44,508 bases of DNA from the NCBI GenBank assembly GCA_022825665.1, contig JAJDWI010000156.1, positions 1 to 44,508 of the forward strand, written 5' to 3'. The notes under the pieces are model-generated. The model made no database searches. It was not told the origin of the DNA and saw only the letters and a program-made list of their open reading frames with translations. This document shows positions 16,717-24,729 of this stretch, in pieces (the first letter of the stretch is position 1; each line of letters opens with the position of its first letter). The position numbers and the translations under genes are program-made. Origin of the DNA: Candidatus Poribacteria bacterium (GTDB lineage: Bacteria > Poribacteria > WGA-4E > WGA-3G).

Positions 16717-17811
16717 TTAGTTGCATACAAGCATTTTCAGGCAGACCGGTGTCGGTACTTCTACAACATTTCCTGTTTCAGATAGTTTGCCAGTGTCTGT
16801 ATCAATTGCAAATGTTACAATCGTATTTGTTGATTGATTGGCAGCTAAAAGGAAAGTTCCTTCCGGATTCAATGCGAAGTTTCGTGGTGCCTTACCTTGT
16901 GTTGATTCACAACCGACGTAACTCAGCATTCCTGTTTTTTCATCTATAGTGCAGATAGCGATGCTATCATGTCCACGATTTGACCCGTATAGGAATTTTC
17001 CTGAAGGATGGACGTGAACATCGGCACAGTGGCTGGTGCCATCAAAGTCTTCGGGTAAGGTAGAGATTGTCTGTATTTCAGTAAGGCTGCCTGTATCCGC
17101 TTCATATCTAAATGCGGTAAAAGTAGAATCTAATTCATTTATCACATACGCATATTTTCCGTTCGGATGGAAATCGAGGTGTCGTGGTCCTGCACCTGGG
17201 TGCACGCGTGCCCACGGTTGTGTGTTTGTATTTAATTTCCCACTTTCTAAGTCGAGTTGGTATATAAGGATTTTATCCAGTCCAAGGTCGGGTGCAAAGG
17301 CGAACCGATTTTCATTGTCTATCATAATAGCATGCGCGTGTGGTTCAGATTGCCGACTCTGATTGACACTTGATCCTTGATGCTGTACGAAATCGGAAGC
17401 CTCTCCAAGTCGTCCATCCTTGCCAATAGGAAATGCTGCGACACTTCCTCCACCGTAATTTGCAACGAGTATATATTTTCCGGTAGCATCAATACTTAGA
17501 TGGCAAGGTGCCCCACCGCCTGTCGGTCGTTGGTTTAGGAAACTTAATTCTCCTGAACTTCCATGTATGTAAAATGCTGTAACAGCCCCACTTGGTTTAC
17601 CTTCATAGTCACCGATCTCATTTACTGCAAAGAGATAGCGTCCACTGGGATGAACATCCAAGAAGGAAGGATTCACAACACCAGTAATACTGCTGGAATA
17701 TTCTAATGCCCCTGTTTTGTTGTCTAAACGATAGACGTATATGCCCTCGCTGTCTCCATGTGTGTATGTGCCAATGTAAACATAATAGTCTTGATTGTTT
17801 TCTTGCGCCAT
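16717..17811 (-). CDS. Lactonase-family seven-bladed beta-propeller (6-phosphogluconolactonase type)
   Basis: The 364-residue product matches the YbhE/Pgl-type lactonase family in length and blade motifs: YYVYIGTYTHGDSEGIYVYRLD at the start (cut here by one residue group), PSFLDVHPSGRYLFAVNE, GGGAPCHLSIDATGKYILVANYGGGSVA, and GPRHLDFHPNGKYAYVINEL. These carry the conserved histidine and arginine positions of the family. In enterobacteria it hydrolyses 6-phosphogluconolactone; in other bacteria members act on other sugar lactones. No signal peptide is seen, so it is cytoplasmic. Start ATG 17811 has AGGAG nine bases upstream; a longer frame to 17871 would run into the palindromic element, so it was rejected. 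It lies between sulfatases, fitting sugar catabolism. Confidence 0.87.
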   Translation of the reverse strand: MAQENNQDYYVYIGTYTHGDSEGIYVYRLDNKTGALEYSSSITGVVNPSFLDVHPSGRYLFAVNEIGDYEGKPSGAVTAFYIHGSSGELSFLNQRPTGGGAPCHLSIDATGKYILVANYGGGSVAAFPIGKDGRLGEASDFVQHQGSSVNQSRQSEPHAHAIMIDNENRFAFAPDLGLDKILIYQLDLESGKLNTNTQPWARVHPGAGPRHLDFHPNGKYAYVINELDSTFTAFRYEADTGSLTEIQTISTLPEDFDGTSHCADVHVHPSGKFLYGSNRGHDSIAICTIDEKTGMLSYVGCESTQGKAPRNFALNPEGTFLLAANQSTNTIVTFAIDTDTGKLSETGNVVEVPTPVCLKMLVCN

Positions 17812-17835
17812 TGATTGTTTCTCCTTAAAATAAGT

Positions 17836-17927
17836 GCACACTCCCCGGTAGATGCGGTTTCCTAACCGCATCTATGAGACTGAGTAAACACCGGTTCGGT
17901 TAGGAAACCGAACCTACCGTAGTGTGC
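17836..17927 (+). repeat. 92-bp palindromic element with two TCCT/AGGA-loop hairpins
   Basis: Outer arms GCACACT (17836) and AGTGTGC (17921) enclose two hairpins: TAGATGCGGTT-TCCT-AACCGCATCTA (17849-17874, 11 bp) and GGTTCGGTT-AGGA-AACCGAACC (17893-17914, 9 bp). The two are in opposite orientation, so the whole is an imperfect palindrome. It sits directly upstream of the lactonase SD and close to the end of sulfatase 3. It has the form of a small non-autonomous element or REP-type repeat. Confidence 0.75.
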
Positions 17928-17961
17928 AAATAATTATGGTTTTCACTATAATATCATCAGT

Positions 17962-19566
17962 TTATAATACTGAGACATTTAGCGTGTTCTCTTCGCTTTC
18001 TTTGTATCCAATTCGAATTGCTTTAGTTCTAACAGTGGTTTCTCCTTTCAGTATATGTAAAGGTTCGGTATACAATTTCCATTGAACATCTTCGCCTTGT
18101 TCCATTGTATAGGCAATAGATGCCCCATGTGTAGAACAGTGGAGTTGCAGAAGTAGTGGTGCTTCCCACTCGCCACTCTCACTTGCGGGTTCTCTACCTG
18201 GGTTTGATGCGTTGATTGGAATGAAAATTGGTGAGGCTGTTTGAGGTTGTACTCCATTGGGATGCCAACTTGCGACCATCTGTTCTTCAGATATATCCCC
18301 CATATCTCCGAATTCAGACTGCCAATCAGTGAGTGTATTTCGCATCCGTTGAAGTATATCTGTATGTGATGCATCTTCTGCTAAGTTGTTGAGTTCAAAC
18401 TTGTCATTTTCTACATCGTACAGTTCTTCTGTGGGACGTGGATAGCGGAACATTGTCAATTGGTCTCCCTCTAACTTGTCTTCGGCATGAAGCCGCCACA
18501 TCTCTTGCATTACTGGGTGCCGGTTTCGGTAAGGAATCCAGAGTAGATAGGGCTTTTCAGGATAATAATTTCGGATGTATTTATACTTTTTATCGCGGAC
18601 AGCACGTATCATGTCATAAGATTCATCGTATCTATCACGGGTTGCAAAAATATAATCTCGTTCAACTTTTTGGGGACCAAGGAAAGGTTGTCCTTGAATG
18701 TGCTGTGGTATCTGAACCCCGCACAATGATAATACAGTTGGACCGAGATCAATTAAACTCACCAATTGATCGGTATCACTGTCTGGAGTAAGTTCTCCAT
18801 TCCAACGGACAATTAGTGGGATTCTTATTCCTGCATCATAGGGCCATCGTTTTCCGCGTGGTAGTCCTTCACCGTGGTCACTCCATAGAAAGACAATGGT
18901 ATTCTCTGCAAGTCCATCTTCTTCCAACTGGTCTAACAATTCTCCGACACGTGCATCTGATGTAGCAAGGTTGTCGTATTGTCGCGCCAACGCCTTTCTC
19001 GCTTTTGGTGTATCGGGTAGATAGGATGGTAACTCTACGTCGTCTGGATTCGTTGTCAAAGGTCTATCGCCTCGATCCCACATTCCACTTTCGTGTGTAA
19101 CGGTTGGATTGAATACGGAGAAGAAGGGTTGTCCTTCGTCCCGATTTCTCCAGTGTCCGTTGTTGCTATTGTCATCCCAAGCGGTTATGGGAGGTGTAAA
19201 TTGATAGTCGGTTTTGCTATTGTTTGTGCAGTAATAGCCAGCTGCTCTGAGGTATTCGGTAAAGGTTTTGACATAAGGAGGTGGGACAGCGGAATAGGGT
19301 GTAGCCATGTTTGGAGCATTTTTGTTTGAATGCCCTGTACGCATGTGATGTGTCCCGATTGAAGTTTGGTACATACCTGTAATAATAGCGGAACGACTTG
19401 GTGCACAGACTCCTGCTGTTGAAAAGGCATTTGGAAAACGACAACCGCCTTCTGCAAGTCTGTCAATATTCGGGGTACGTGCGATGGGATCACCGTAGCA
19501 ACCGAATCGCGGGGTTGTATCTTCTAATGATATCCAAAGGATATTTGGTCGATCTGTTCTGTTCAT
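17962..19566 (-). CDS. Type I sulfatase with C-terminal chitobiase-type domain (sulfamidase-like)
   Basis: The product is 534 residues. C54 in CAPSRSAIITG is the formylglycine site. The N-terminal metal site reads ISLEDTTPRFGCYG, with E15-D16 in place of the usual D-D, as is common in the heparan N-sulfatase (SGSH-like) branch. WSDHGEGLPRGKRWPYD supplies further active-site residues. Residues about 460-534 (ASESGEWEAPLLLQL, then GASIAYTMEQGEDVQWKLYTEPL) resemble the chitobiase/hexosaminidase C-terminal beta-sandwich, which follows many carbohydrate-active enzymes. There is no signal peptide. SD AGGAG precedes the ATG. It is distinct from the other four sulfatases here and is likely to act on a sulfated amino-sugar; that substrate is inference. 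Confidence 0.9.
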   Translation of the reverse strand: MNRTDRPNILWISLEDTTPRFGCYGDPIARTPNIDRLAEGGCRFPNAFSTAGVCAPSRSAIITGMYQTSIGTHHMRTGHSNKNAPNMATPYSAVPPPYVKTFTEYLRAAGYYCTNNSKTDYQFTPPITAWDDNSNNGHWRNRDEGQPFFSVFNPTVTHESGMWDRGDRPLTTNPDDVELPSYLPDTPKARKALARQYDNLATSDARVGELLDQLEEDGLAENTIVFLWSDHGEGLPRGKRWPYDAGIRIPLIVRWNGELTPDSDTDQLVSLIDLGPTVLSLCGVQIPQHIQGQPFLGPQKVERDYIFATRDRYDESYDMIRAVRDKKYKYIRNYYPEKPYLLWIPYRNRHPVMQEMWRLHAEDKLEGDQLTMFRYPRPTEELYDVENDKFELNNLAEDASHTDILQRMRNTLTDWQSEFGDMGDISEEQMVASWHPNGVQPQTASPIFIPINASNPGREPASESGEWEAPLLLQLHCSTHGASIAYTMEQGEDVQWKLYTEPLHILKGETTVRTKAIRIGYKESEENTLNVSVL

Positions 19567-19725
19567 TCTGACTCCTGTTTTAACAATGATTTTACCCTAA
19601 ACGGCGGTTTAAGTCAATAATGTCTAATTAATTTCCAGAGCCATTCGGTTTTCCAAACCCTATTATTTTCAATATTAAGTCTTCCTCTGTAGAAGCACTC
19701 TCTGAATCGCGACCTCTTCTCCTGA

Positions 19726-19747
19726 AAATCCTGGTTCAGACAGAATA
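19726..19747 (+). repeat. Copy of dispersed AAATCCTGGTTCAGACA repeat
   Basis: This copy shares 20 of 22 bases with 41516-41537 and matches, inverted, 41386-41405. It lies in the 279-bp gap between divergent sulfatase 3 and the Omp85 gene; beyond it the gap shows no gene or clear promoter. Confidence 0.65.
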
Positions 19748-19845
19748 TTCAGACAAAACACCATTAGAACCCTATCCCACGTTTGCATTTTACACACTGT
19801 GCATGTTAAAATATTCCTACCATTTATCCCACAGGTTTCTAATAC

Positions 19846-21717
19846 ATGCGCTCATGCCGCCTCCTTATACATCTCAGCCTATTGCTTCTCTGTATAGCTG
19901 CCATCCCAAAAATTGCTCACACATACAACGATGTAGGTCAACAGACTATCCAAGAGAGCCAATCATCAGAAAACGAAACAGAGGATATCAACACGATTCC
20001 CCTTTACACCATTGCTAAGCTCAACTTTGACGGAAATAAACATTTCAATAATAGACGGTTGCGTGATCTATTTGATTGGCAGTCAGAGAAAGTATACTCT
20101 CGTAAGGAAATTAGCGACGGATTTGAACGTATCATTGGTGCGTATCGTAAAGACGGTTTCATTTTCGCACAAGTCATCCCACGCACTATCCCTATAGCAA
20201 CAAGAAATCCAGCCATATCCATAAATGTAAAAATCCGAGAAGGGAAACGGCTCCGCTTCGGAACTTTTACTATAGCAGGGTACAAACTATTCTCCAAATC
20301 AAAATTATTGCGTGAACTCAGCATACGCAAAGGACAATACTTCACACGAAATTTACTTGAAGAAGGTATTCAACGAATTCAGACTTTATATAGCGAACAT
20401 GGATATCCAAGAATTGAGATAGAAACTTCTATCCTTAATCTTTCCCAAGATGCGGGGGAATTGAATATTGGATTACAAATACGTGAAGGGGTAAAAGTTA
20501 GACTCGGTGAAGTAAAGGTTAGTGGTAATGAAAAAACAAAATCTGAGGTGATTCTAAGGGAAATCCCAATAAAAGTTGATGAATACTATGATGAACGAAA
20601 GATAGAACAAAGTTACCATCGTTTACGGAATTTAGGTTATTTTCACCAAATTCATCCGAATGTTTTGGAGGAAGGAACAACTGAAGATACAGTTGTTTTT
20701 CATGCGAAAGTTACAGAAGCCCGAACAGGAAGATTAATAGGGATTCTCGGCTATGCCCCACCTGTTGAAGGTTCCGAATCAGTTCCGCAACTAACAGGAG
20801 TGGTAGAGTTTCGTGAATCAAACCTGTTAGGAACAGCACGAGATATACATTTCCATTGGAAATCCGGTCTTTTAAATTCCTTAAGTATTGGGTATAGAGA
20901 ACCTTGGGTTTTAGACAAACCTATTACATTAGGATTTACATATAGTCAACTTAGACAACGTAATCCTATTAATGATGCAGAATCTGAAGAAAATGCAGCA
21001 AATATCAGTGGTAATATGAAAATTGGCGGGTACTATGAAGGGGAGATGACACTTGGCTATAAACGGATTATGTTTGAAGGAATACCGCCACCGTTACCAG
21101 TCACCACACAACATGACCCACTTTTTTCATCTATGACTACACAGTTAGACACGCCACAGTCAACTATTGAACGTGGAACAAAGTATAGTGTAACCCTACG
21201 GTTAACACGAGATTCGCGTGATTATTACCTAAATCCAACACGGGGAAGACGCGACAGTTTTGCAGTTGAACTTTCTCAAAGTAAATTTAATCTCCGTAAA
21301 ATGTGGCTTGACATACAACAGTACTTTCAAACATGGGAAAACCAGATCGTAGCAATAGAAATCCATGGTGCTGCAGCATGGGGAGTTAACTTTCCACCAA
21401 CAGAACTTTTTTATTTAGGAGGGGCAACAACATTGAGAGGTTATGATGAAGACTGGTTCTCAGGACCCCGCAGAGTACATGCAAATCTTGAATATAGATT
21501 CCTTACGGGTAGGAATTCACAAATCTTTACCTTCGTTGATTTAGGTTCAGTTACTTTCATTGACCGTCCATCTGTTTTTGATAAATTGAGAGTAGGATAT
21601 GGGTTCGGAGCAAGGCTTGAATCCAAAAGTGGTATAATTCAACTTGACTACGGACTTGCAGCAGGAGATTCTGCACTACGTGGAAAAATCCATGTGAAAT
21701 TAGGGGCATCATTCTAA
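19846..21717 (+). CDS. Omp85-superfamily (BamA/TamA-like) outer-membrane protein with three POTRA domains
   Basis: The product is 623 residues. It has a signal peptide (hydrophobic 6-20, cut near AHT). Three POTRA modules are visible: about 54-125 (IAKLNFDGNKHFNNRRLRDL), 130-205 (FGTFTIAGYKLFSKSKLLREL) and 208-280 (LGEVKVSGNEKTKSEVILREI). A 16-strand barrel follows, with the diagnostic GGATTLRGYDEDW (VRGF/Y lid motif) and a C-terminal phenylalanine (KLGASF). BamA has five POTRA and TamA three, so this looks TamA-like or a lineage-specific Omp85; no tamB-like gene follows in the window. It inserts or exports outer-membrane proteins. Its ATG has a weak SD. The TnpB element begins about 50 bp past its stop codon. 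Confidence 0.88.
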   Translation: MRSCRLLIHLSLLLLCIAAIPKIAHTYNDVGQQTIQESQSSENETEDINTIPLYTIAKLNFDGNKHFNNRRLRDLFDWQSEKVYSRKEISDGFERIIGAYRKDGFIFAQVIPRTIPIATRNPAISINVKIREGKRLRFGTFTIAGYKLFSKSKLLRELSIRKGQYFTRNLLEEGIQRIQTLYSEHGYPRIEIETSILNLSQDAGELNIGLQIREGVKVRLGEVKVSGNEKTKSEVILREIPIKVDEYYDERKIEQSYHRLRNLGYFHQIHPNVLEEGTTEDTVVFHAKVTEARTGRLIGILGYAPPVEGSESVPQLTGVVEFRESNLLGTARDIHFHWKSGLLNSLSIGYREPWVLDKPITLGFTYSQLRQRNPINDAESEENAANISGNMKIGGYYEGEMTLGYKRIMFEGIPPPLPVTTQHDPLFSSMTTQLDTPQSTIERGTKYSVTLRLTRDSRDYYLNPTRGRRDSFAVELSQSKFNLRKMWLDIQQYFQTWENQIVAIEIHGAAAWGVNFPPTELFYLGGATTLRGYDEDWFSGPRRVHANLEYRFLTGRNSQIFTFVDLGSVTFIDRPSVFDKLRVGYGFGARLESKSGIIQLDYGLAAGDSALRGKIHVKLGASF

Positions 21718-21769
21718 CATTGTTGTTCCCATAGATAACCTTCAACTTTATCAATTTTCGGTGTCAAGA

Positions 21770-21798
21770 CCCCGTTGCTTTAGTGCTTTAGCACGGGG
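21770..21798 (+). repeat. Left-end subterminal hairpin of the TnpB element
   Basis: CCCCGT and ACGGGG pair around GTGC-TTTA-GCAC. The CTTTAGC loop text is shared with the right-end hairpin at 23153-23173, as expected for ends recognised by the same TnpA. Confidence 0.7.
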
Positions 21799-21881
21799 AT
21801 GTAGACACCGCTCAGTTCCTTGTCGTCCCAAAAAAACTTGACTTTTACGCGTATTTTTAGTATGATATGTTCAGCATTGTC

Positions 21882-21918
21882 GCGGTGGGTTCTACCTCTC
21901 GCTTGAGAGTGCCACCGC
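21882..21918 (+). promoter_or_regulatory. Hairpin upstream of tnpB
   Basis: GCGGTGG and CCACCGC enclose CTCTC-GCTT-GAGAG. It ends 39 bp before the tnpB start codon and could limit read-through or translation from outside the element. Confidence 0.5.
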
Positions 21919-21956
21919 ACCATTTAGAAGTAGTGACAATGTGAAAGGAACTGACA

Positions 21957-23117
21957 ATGCGAACCTACAAATACAAGATACAGAAGCACAAGCGCAACCG
22001 ACGTCTTCAAAGAGACTTGCACATCATTGCACACGCCCATAACCATTTTGTTGCGTTGTGGCAGCGTCATTACAGAATATACGGACACCGCGAAGACTAT
22101 AAGCGACCGAGTGCGTTTCGGATGATCAAACATCTGACGAAACTGAAACGCCTTGGTAAATACTCACACTGGACTATTCCCTATTCTTGGGTGTTGCAAG
22201 AGTGTATCCAGCGTATAGATAAGGGTTGGCAGAACTTCTTTGCGAAGCGTGCGAAGCGTTCGCCAAAGTTTAGAAGTAGACATAAATATCGTTCCATGAC
22301 GTTTGATGGTAGCCAAGTCAAAATAGAAACTATTGACAAAACTAACGGGTGTCCTGTTGCGAAAATCCGTATCAATAGAAGATGGTATCGTTTCTGGTAT
22401 AGCCGACCGATTGAAGGCAACATCAAAAGGGTTACCGTCAAGAAAGATTTTGTAGGGGATTGGTATATCACGCTCATAACAGATGCTGAAGGACTTGAAC
22501 CCGTACCTAAGACTGGTAGGACAGCAGGGTTTGACTTCGGACTCAAAGACTTTCTCACCTGTTCGGATGGCACGAAATATCAATCGCCAGAGTTCTATAA
22601 ATCTGCTTCTAAACTGATCAAGCGCGCAAGCCGTGCGTTGTCTCGCAAGCAGAAAGGCAGTAACAATCGCAACCGCGCAAGAAAAGATTTGGCTCGTGTG
22701 CATCTGAAAGTCAACAGACAACGCGAAGATCATCATTGGAAACTCACACTTGAACTTGTCCGAAAGTTTGATGTCTGCTACTTTGAAGACCTCAACCTTG
22801 AAGGCATGAAACGACTTTGGGGCAGAAAGGTATCCGATTACGCATTCGGAGACTTCATGCAGAAAATCAAGTGGCAAGCACAAAAACGAGGCAAGCACGT
22901 GGTGCAGACGGACAGATGGACACCGACAAGCAAAGTCTGTCATGCCTGCGGACAAATACATAAGTTTTTTGATTTGAATATCCGTGAGTGGTGTTGTCAT
23001 AACTGTAAAATCTCTCATGACCGTGATATAAACGCTGCTATAAATATTCATAAGGTTGGGGCATCAACCTTTGGAGTAGAGGGGGTCAGACTTGCTTCGG
23101 CAAGCACCCCTTGTTGA
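21957..23117 (+). CDS. tnpB: RNA-guided endonuclease TnpB
   Basis: The 386-residue product is a full-length TnpB. The RuvC-type catalytic triad is intact: D193 in GFDFGLKDF, E277 in CYFEDLNLEG and D357 in SHDRDINAA. A four-cysteine zinc ribbon (CHAC...CCHNC, about 330-350) sits between the last two, as in the family. The N-terminus (MRTYKYKIQKHKRNRRLQRDL) is the usual wedge domain start. Known TnpBs cut DNA next to a target-adjacent motif using an omega-RNA made from the element's right end, helping the element persist. SD AAAGGAA precedes ATG 21957. All residues needed for activity are present, so it is probably an active nuclease. Confidence 0.95.
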   Translation: MRTYKYKIQKHKRNRRLQRDLHIIAHAHNHFVALWQRHYRIYGHREDYKRPSAFRMIKHLTKLKRLGKYSHWTIPYSWVLQECIQRIDKGWQNFFAKRAKRSPKFRSRHKYRSMTFDGSQVKIETIDKTNGCPVAKIRINRRWYRFWYSRPIEGNIKRVTVKKDFVGDWYITLITDAEGLEPVPKTGRTAGFDFGLKDFLTCSDGTKYQSPEFYKSASKLIKRASRALSRKQKGSNNRNRARKDLARVHLKVNRQREDHHWKLTLELVRKFDVCYFEDLNLEGMKRLWGRKVSDYAFGDFMQKIKWQAQKRGKHVVQTDRWTPTSKVCHACGQIHKFFDLNIREWCCHNCKISHDRDINAAINIHKVGASTFGVEGVRLASASTPC

Positions 23118-23183
23118 TACCACAATCTACCCTGTGGCAGGGGACTAAGAATCCCCTATGCTTTAGCAGGGGGAGTATGTCAA
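23081..23183 (+). ncRNA. Predicted omega-RNA scaffold (right-end element RNA)
   Basis: The tnpB 3' end and right terminus carry GGGG-TCAGA-CTTGC-TTCG-GCAAG-C-ACCCC (23082-23110), a UUCG-capped hairpin, then interlocking CCCTGTGGCAGGGG and CCCCTATGCTTTAGCAGGGGG stems. This arrangement matches the position and form of omega-RNA in IS605-family elements. The guide would be the 15-20 bases right after TCAA (from about 23184). The 5' end is not determinable by eye; it probably begins inside tnpB. Confidence 0.5.
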
Positions 23184-23273
23184 AATCGATATAGAAAGCC
23201 TTCCTGACATTGTAGGGAAAGGTGGGTTTTCAGCATGGATAGTAAGGGTACATACTTACTCCAAAAAATTAGC

Positions 23274-23303
23274 ATGAAATAAAATCCGATAGGTGCTATA
23301 CTT
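23274..23303 (+). promoter_or_regulatory. Candidate promoter for the metallopeptidase gene
   Basis: ATGAAA (23274-23279), 18-bp spacer, then TATACT (23298-23303) preceded by TGC, an extended -10 form. It lies between the right end of the TnpB element and the peptidase start codon. Confidence 0.35.
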
Positions 23304-23360
23304 TAACATATAGAAACCTTCAAGAATAAACAGGTTAGTTTCAAATAACAGGGTTTAATA

Positions 23361-24557
23361 ATGAATTTATCGTCTACATTATTTAGTACTGCCACCGCGT
23401 TTATATCAATTGCTACCACGATTTTATCATCTGCCGAAACCGTAAAAAAGCCAACTGAACCACCCCCTACTGTCCGTGAAAAATTTGGTATGTCACCTTT
23501 TTACCAACAGTGGATTGATGTGGAAGGATTCCCAGTTGTAGCATCCGAGAAAGTGAATCCGCATGCTTTACAGGAGGCTGCTTGGCTCATTAAACAGATG
23601 ATCGGTCACCGAACAGATCTGTTACACGCACTTGCAGAAAACAATGTCCGTTTCTCCATTATGGCTTATGATGAGATGACTACAAAGATTCCTGAACACA
23701 GCGACTTACGTCCTGATTTCTATTGGGATCGTCGTGCTCGTGGATTGGGTGCAACATCCGCGCGTCCGTCAGTTAGTTGCGGTGAGGAAAACCTTCTTAA
23801 CTATCCGGGGGACCCTTACGGGACTGAAAATCTCCTTGTTCATGAGTTCGCTCATGCAATACACCAAATGGGACTCAGGACCGTTGACCCGGATTTTGAT
23901 AAACGGCTTAAGGTTTTGTACGAGAAAGCGATGGAAAAAGGGTTGTGGAAGGGAACTTATGCTTCTACAAATAAAGAAGAGTATTGGGCTGAGGGTACGC
24001 AATCTTGGTTTAACACGAACCGAGAAAACGATGCTCAACACAACCATGTCAGCAAACGGAAGATTTTGAAAGATTATGATCCCGATTTGGCAGCATTGCT
24101 CACTGAAATTTATGGTGATGAAGATTGGCGATATACAAATGCTATAACACGGACGCATTTACCGCATCTGGATGGATTCAATCCTGATGATTCACCGAAA
24201 TTTGAATGGCCTCCTGAACTCTCAGCCTGCTATGAACAACTGTTTGATGAGAACAGCAAGGGTGGAGATAAGTGGACAGATTTGAAACGTTATGAACCGA
24301 ATCAACTTTCAACTTTGGAGTCTAATGGCGGTGAGCATACCGCTATTCTTTTTGTGAACAAAACCGAAGCAGACATTACCTATTATTGGATAGATGCTGA
24401 TGGTAATGAGTCTTATCGTGGACGTGCTGCTGCGGATGCGTTCAGTATTCAACATACGCACGTTGGACATATTTGGCTTGTTAAAGACACCGATGGAGTC
24501 GATATCGCCATTTTTCAAGGGGAAGAAAAAACTGGTCGTGCATTAATTGGAGAGTGA
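23361..24557 (+). CDS. HExxH zinc metallopeptidase (ATLF/lethal-factor-like), secreted
   Basis: The product is 398 residues. Hydrophobic residues 5-24 look like a signal peptide (ISIATTILSSAET). The zinc motif is HEFAHAIH at H161-E162-H165, and a downstream glutamate in EEYWAEGTQSWF (E207 or E211) is the likely third ligand, the gluzincin arrangement of anthrax-lethal-factor-like and related stand-alone peptidases. YWAEGTQSWF is highly characteristic of this group. The last 80 or so residues (GEHTAILFVNKTEADITYYWIDADGN, split) form a separate beta domain resembling a VHL-beta-type fold (Y-I---G-----T---H-W-V). It is thus a peptidase with an appended interaction domain. Family by eye only; substrate unknown. 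Confidence 0.78.
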   Translation: MNLSSTLFSTATAFISIATTILSSAETVKKPTEPPPTVREKFGMSPFYQQWIDVEGFPVVASEKVNPHALQEAAWLIKQMIGHRTDLLHALAENNVRFSIMAYDEMTTKIPEHSDLRPDFYWDRRARGLGATSARPSVSCGEENLLNYPGDPYGTENLLVHEFAHAIHQMGLRTVDPDFDKRLKVLYEKAMEKGLWKGTYASTNKEEYWAEGTQSWFNTNRENDAQHNHVSKRKILKDYDPDLAALLTEIYGDEDWRYTNAITRTHLPHLDGFNPDDSPKFEWPPELSACYEQLFDENSKGGDKWTDLKRYEPNQLSTLESNGGEHTAILFVNKTEADITYYWIDADGNESYRGRAAADAFSIQHTHVGHIWLVKDTDGVDIAIFQGEEKTGRALIGE

Positions 24558-24607
24558 TACGATAATATATGTTCCTCTCTGGTGGTTACGGTGAACAACC
24601 GGACCTA

Positions 24608-24636
24608 TTCAAGTGAAGTTTTAAATATTGTATAAT
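24608..24636 (+). promoter_or_regulatory. Possible promoter of the aap operon
   Basis: A perfect TATAAT (24631-24636) has only a poor -35 match (TTCAAG, 17-bp spacer). It would give a leader of about 90 bases containing the palindrome at 24676-24695. Confidence 0.3.
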
Positions 24637-24675
24637 AACAAGTTTATTACAATGAACGAACTATCTCTAATATTG

Positions 24676-24695
24676 TTTAGATGTATTCATCTAAA
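24676..24695 (+). promoter_or_regulatory. TTTAGATG-TATT-CATCTAAA palindrome upstream of aapJ
   Basis: A perfect 8-bp inverted repeat with a 4-base centre lies 34 bp before the aapJ start codon. It could be a repressor operator or a leader hairpin controlling amino-acid import; no second copy was noticed. Confidence 0.4.
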
Positions 24696-24729
24696 TCATC
24701 AATTTTATTATATTTGAAAGGAAAAAATC

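Larger units (their letters stand above)
21768..23183 (+). mobile_element. TnpB-only IS200/IS605-type (IS1341-like) element
   Basis: The element is about 1.4 kb with subterminal hairpins instead of inverted repeats. The left end has CCCCGT...ACGGGG (21770-21798) with an inner GTGC-TTTA-GCAC. The right end has CCCCTATGCTTTAGCAGGGGG (23153-23173) followed by GAGTATGTCAA. TCAA occurs both just outside the left hairpin (21764-21767) and at the right boundary (23180-23183), the expected pattern for a TCAA-type cleavage site. Only tnpB is present; no tnpA, so it must move in trans with a TnpA elsewhere. Exact ends are inferred from hairpins. Confidence 0.82.

Noticed and set aside
17812-17871. Longer N-terminus for the lactonase
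   Set aside because: It would be encoded in the palindromic repeat element; a good SD and family-typical start are at 17811.
22164-23051. 295-codon open frame antisense to tnpB
   Set aside because: It lies wholly opposite tnpB, has no SD or recognisable domain, and tnpB has clear catalytic motifs; a coding-strand shadow.
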